A DNA stretch of 7,264 nt, taken from CAYXZR01 sp964470025. GTDB taxonomy: Bacteria; Patescibacteriota; Patescibacteriia; Buchananbacterales; UBA6539. This document shows, piece after piece, positions 5,909-7,264 of this stretch. The position numbers and the translations under genes are program-made. Below the pieces are notes generated by a model. The model saw only the letters and a program-made list of their open reading frames with translations, ran no database searches and had not been told where the DNA came from. Location: the NCBI GenBank assembly GCA_964470025.1, contig CAYXZR010000034.1, forward strand, positions 1 to 7,264. The letters are read 5' to 3'. Each line of letters starts with the position of its first letter. The first letter of the stretch is position 1.

Positions 5909-6811
5909 TTATTTAGCAGCTTTCTTATGCCATGTAACCAGAAGCGGACTAGCCAAAAAGATTGATGAATACGTACCAATACCGATACCAATAATCAATG
6001 CGAGTACAAAGTCACGGATAGTTGAACCACCAAATAGGAGAATTGCAAAAAGCACTAGTAAGGTTGTGACAGACGAGTTAATTGACCGTGTGAGTGTCTG
6101 ATTTACACTATCTTGGACAATATCCTCAAAGTCATCGCCAACTCTTTTGATAAGGTTTTCTCGAGTACGGTCAAATACAACAATTGTATCATTTACAGAG
6201 TATCCTAGAATCGTAAGAAGTGCGGCTACAAACGGTGCATTGATTTCAATCCCGTATAAGTAACCTAGAACGCTAAATACGCCCAGAGTAATCAGTACGT
6301 CATGAAATAGTGCAATAACAGCAATGCATCCGTATTTCCAAGAGGCTACAGGCTTTGACACTTTTCTAAACGCCCAGGCGATATAAAGGATGATTGCCAC
6401 AAGGACAATACCCATTGCCCAGATAGTCTTGTCACGAAGCTCGTTACCGATTGATGGGCCAATAGATTCAAAACGTTGTTCGGTTAGTGTATTTGTCTCA
6501 GTGGCAAAGTCTTGTTCTAGCTGCATCAAGACTTGCTGATGCATTGACTCATCAATGTCATTGAATTTGATAACCATGCCAGATTCGCCAGCAGGTTGGG
6601 CAGTGATGGTGCCAAGATCAAATTCATTTAGACTGTCAGTTACTTGATTTGCAGTTGGCACAGTCTCAGAGAAGTTCAGCTCAAGTAAACTACCACCAGT
6701 AAAATCAATACCAAACCGTAAGCCCCATCCAAGTAGGAGTCCAACAGAAGCAACCACTAGTAGGCTTGAAATAGTAAACCAAAGTTTTCGTTGTTTGATG
6801 ATAGGAAGCAT
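5909..6811 (-). CDS. secF: Protein translocase subunit SecF
   Basis: SecF works with SecD as an integral-membrane accessory of SecYEG and uses the proton motive force to complete export of proteins across the cytoplasmic membrane. The 300-aa protein has the family layout: a first membrane helix (11-30), the signature GIDFTGGSLLEL (34-45), a small external domain (about 46-115), the motif SIGPSIGNELRDK (116-128), then five more membrane helices at roughly 131-148, 160-183, 193-213, 248-264 and 268-292. Conserved membrane motifs are ALFHDVLITLG (167-177, D171) and GYSVNDTIVVFDRTRENL (203-220). Its length is typical of a stand-alone SecF. It starts 7 nt after the secD stop, with at most a weak AAGAAA purine stretch as ribosome site, so the two are co-transcribed and probably translationally coupled. 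Confidence 0.97.
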   Translation of the reverse strand: MLPIIKQRKLWFTISSLLVVASVGLLLGWGLRFGIDFTGGSLLELNFSETVPTANQVTDSLNEFDLGTITAQPAGESGMVIKFNDIDESMHQQVLMQLEQDFATETNTLTEQRFESIGPSIGNELRDKTIWAMGIVLVAIILYIAWAFRKVSKPVASWKYGCIAVIALFHDVLITLGVFSVLGYLYGIEINAPFVAALLTILGYSVNDTIVVFDRTRENLIKRVGDDFEDIVQDSVNQTLTRSINSSVTTLLVLFAILLFGGSTIRDFVLALIIGIGIGTYSSIFLASPLLVTWHKKAAK

Positions 6812-6818
6812 ATTTCAG

Positions 6819-7264
6819 TTATTTCTTAACGCAGTAGAGCCATTTATTAGTGAGGGGCGTGAGACGAATTAAGGCCTGCATGATTGATTTGGTGATAATC
6901 ATCGCAGTGAACATAGAGATCAAGATTCCGATAAACAGGGTAATTGCAAATCCCCGTACAATACTTGTGGTAAATCCAATCAGGATAAGACAGGTGAGTA
7001 ATGTAGAAATATTTCCATCTTTAATTGAAGGCCACGCTCGTTTAAATCCTTCTTTGATTGCAACATGCAGGTTTTTGCCAGCATTAAGTTCTTCTTTGAT
7101 ACGTTCAAATATTAGTACATTTGCATCAACAGCCATACCAAGTGAAAGAATGAATCCCGCAGCACCTGATAGAGTTAATGTGACATTGATAAGCTTAAAT
7201 AGAGCTAAGACAAGAAGACTGTAGATGATAAGGGAAACAACTGACACCACTCCAGGTAGGCGGT
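6819..7264 (-). CDS. secD: Protein translocase subunit SecD, C-terminal part
   Basis: The open frame runs off the right edge with its start outside the window; 147 complete C-terminal residues are visible. They hold the RLPG motif just inside the edge, two membrane helices, the SecD signature GMAVDANVLIFERIKEEL, the amphipathic loop with FKRAWPSIKDGN and STLLTCLILIGF, and the final helix with GFAITLFIGILISMFTAM. These belong to the SecD membrane domain, which pairs with the equivalent helices of SecF to form the proton-driven channel; the aspartate in MAVDAN is a key family residue. The frame must be read through an internal GTG near 7250, which codes for valine and is not the start. Its stop (TAA, 6819-6821) is 7 nt before secF. 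Confidence 0.96.
   Translation of the reverse strand, partial: RLPGVVSVVSLIIYSLLVLALFKLINVTLTLSGAAGFILSLGMAVDANVLIFERIKEELNAGKNLHVAIKEGFKRAWPSIKDGNISTLLTCLILIGFTTSIVRGFAITLFIGILISMFTAMIITKSIMQALIRLTPLTNKWLYCVKK

Noticed and set aside
1..7264. Reassignment of UGA to glycine, suggested by the absence of TGA stops
   Set aside because: All genes are full length with no in-frame TGA, which would be expected to occur if UGA coded for glycine; seven stops are too few to read meaning into missing TGA.

Overview
The window is about 7.3 kb of AT-rich bacterial DNA with tightly packed genes. All complete genes lie on the minus strand, and the tail of one plus-strand gene enters from the left. The gene types suggest a member of the Patescibacteria (Candidate Phyla Radiation). 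They include a TraG/VirD4-like ATPase with a CxxC-x17-CxxC zinc ribbon in its tail, a separate membrane protein directly upstream of it, and a protein joining sigma-70 region 4 to winged-helix domains of the HARE-HTH type. Near absence of Shine-Dalgarno sites fits this too. The assignment rests on recalled family distribution, not on a database search. Six of the seven stops are TAA, one is TAG and none is TGA. All genes read through at full length in the standard code, so recoding of UGA as glycine (as in Gracilibacteria) is not supported.

In transcription order on the minus strand (right to left): the 3' part of secD and complete secF encode the SecDF accessory subunits of the Sec translocon. 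They end at a strong intrinsic terminator (5858-5889). A consensus promoter (5813-5841) follows and drives a 382-aa regulator with a sigma region 4 but no region 2. Its leader of about 76 nt carries GCTAA/TTAGC repeats. Next come a 467-aa membrane protein and, 11 nt later, a 643-aa ATPase. This pair looks like a coupling-protein motor split into a membrane anchor and a soluble ATPase. Then a 52-nt spacer holds both a terminator-like hairpin and the promoter of a tRNA-dihydrouridine synthase (dus). The dus start codon falls at the predicted transcription start, so its mRNA is probably leaderless. dus converges with the partial plus-strand gene at the left edge, with 6 nt between the stops.

Taken together, this is a chromosomal housekeeping neighbourhood (protein export, tRNA modification) holding two less understood parts: the membrane-protein/ATPase pair, probably a DNA- or protein-pumping motor, and the sigma-like regulator. 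I see no tRNA, rRNA, CRISPR array, insertion sequence, integrase or attachment site. The longest stretch without a gene is 5730-5908 (179 nt), and it is accounted for by a terminator, a promoter and a structured leader.
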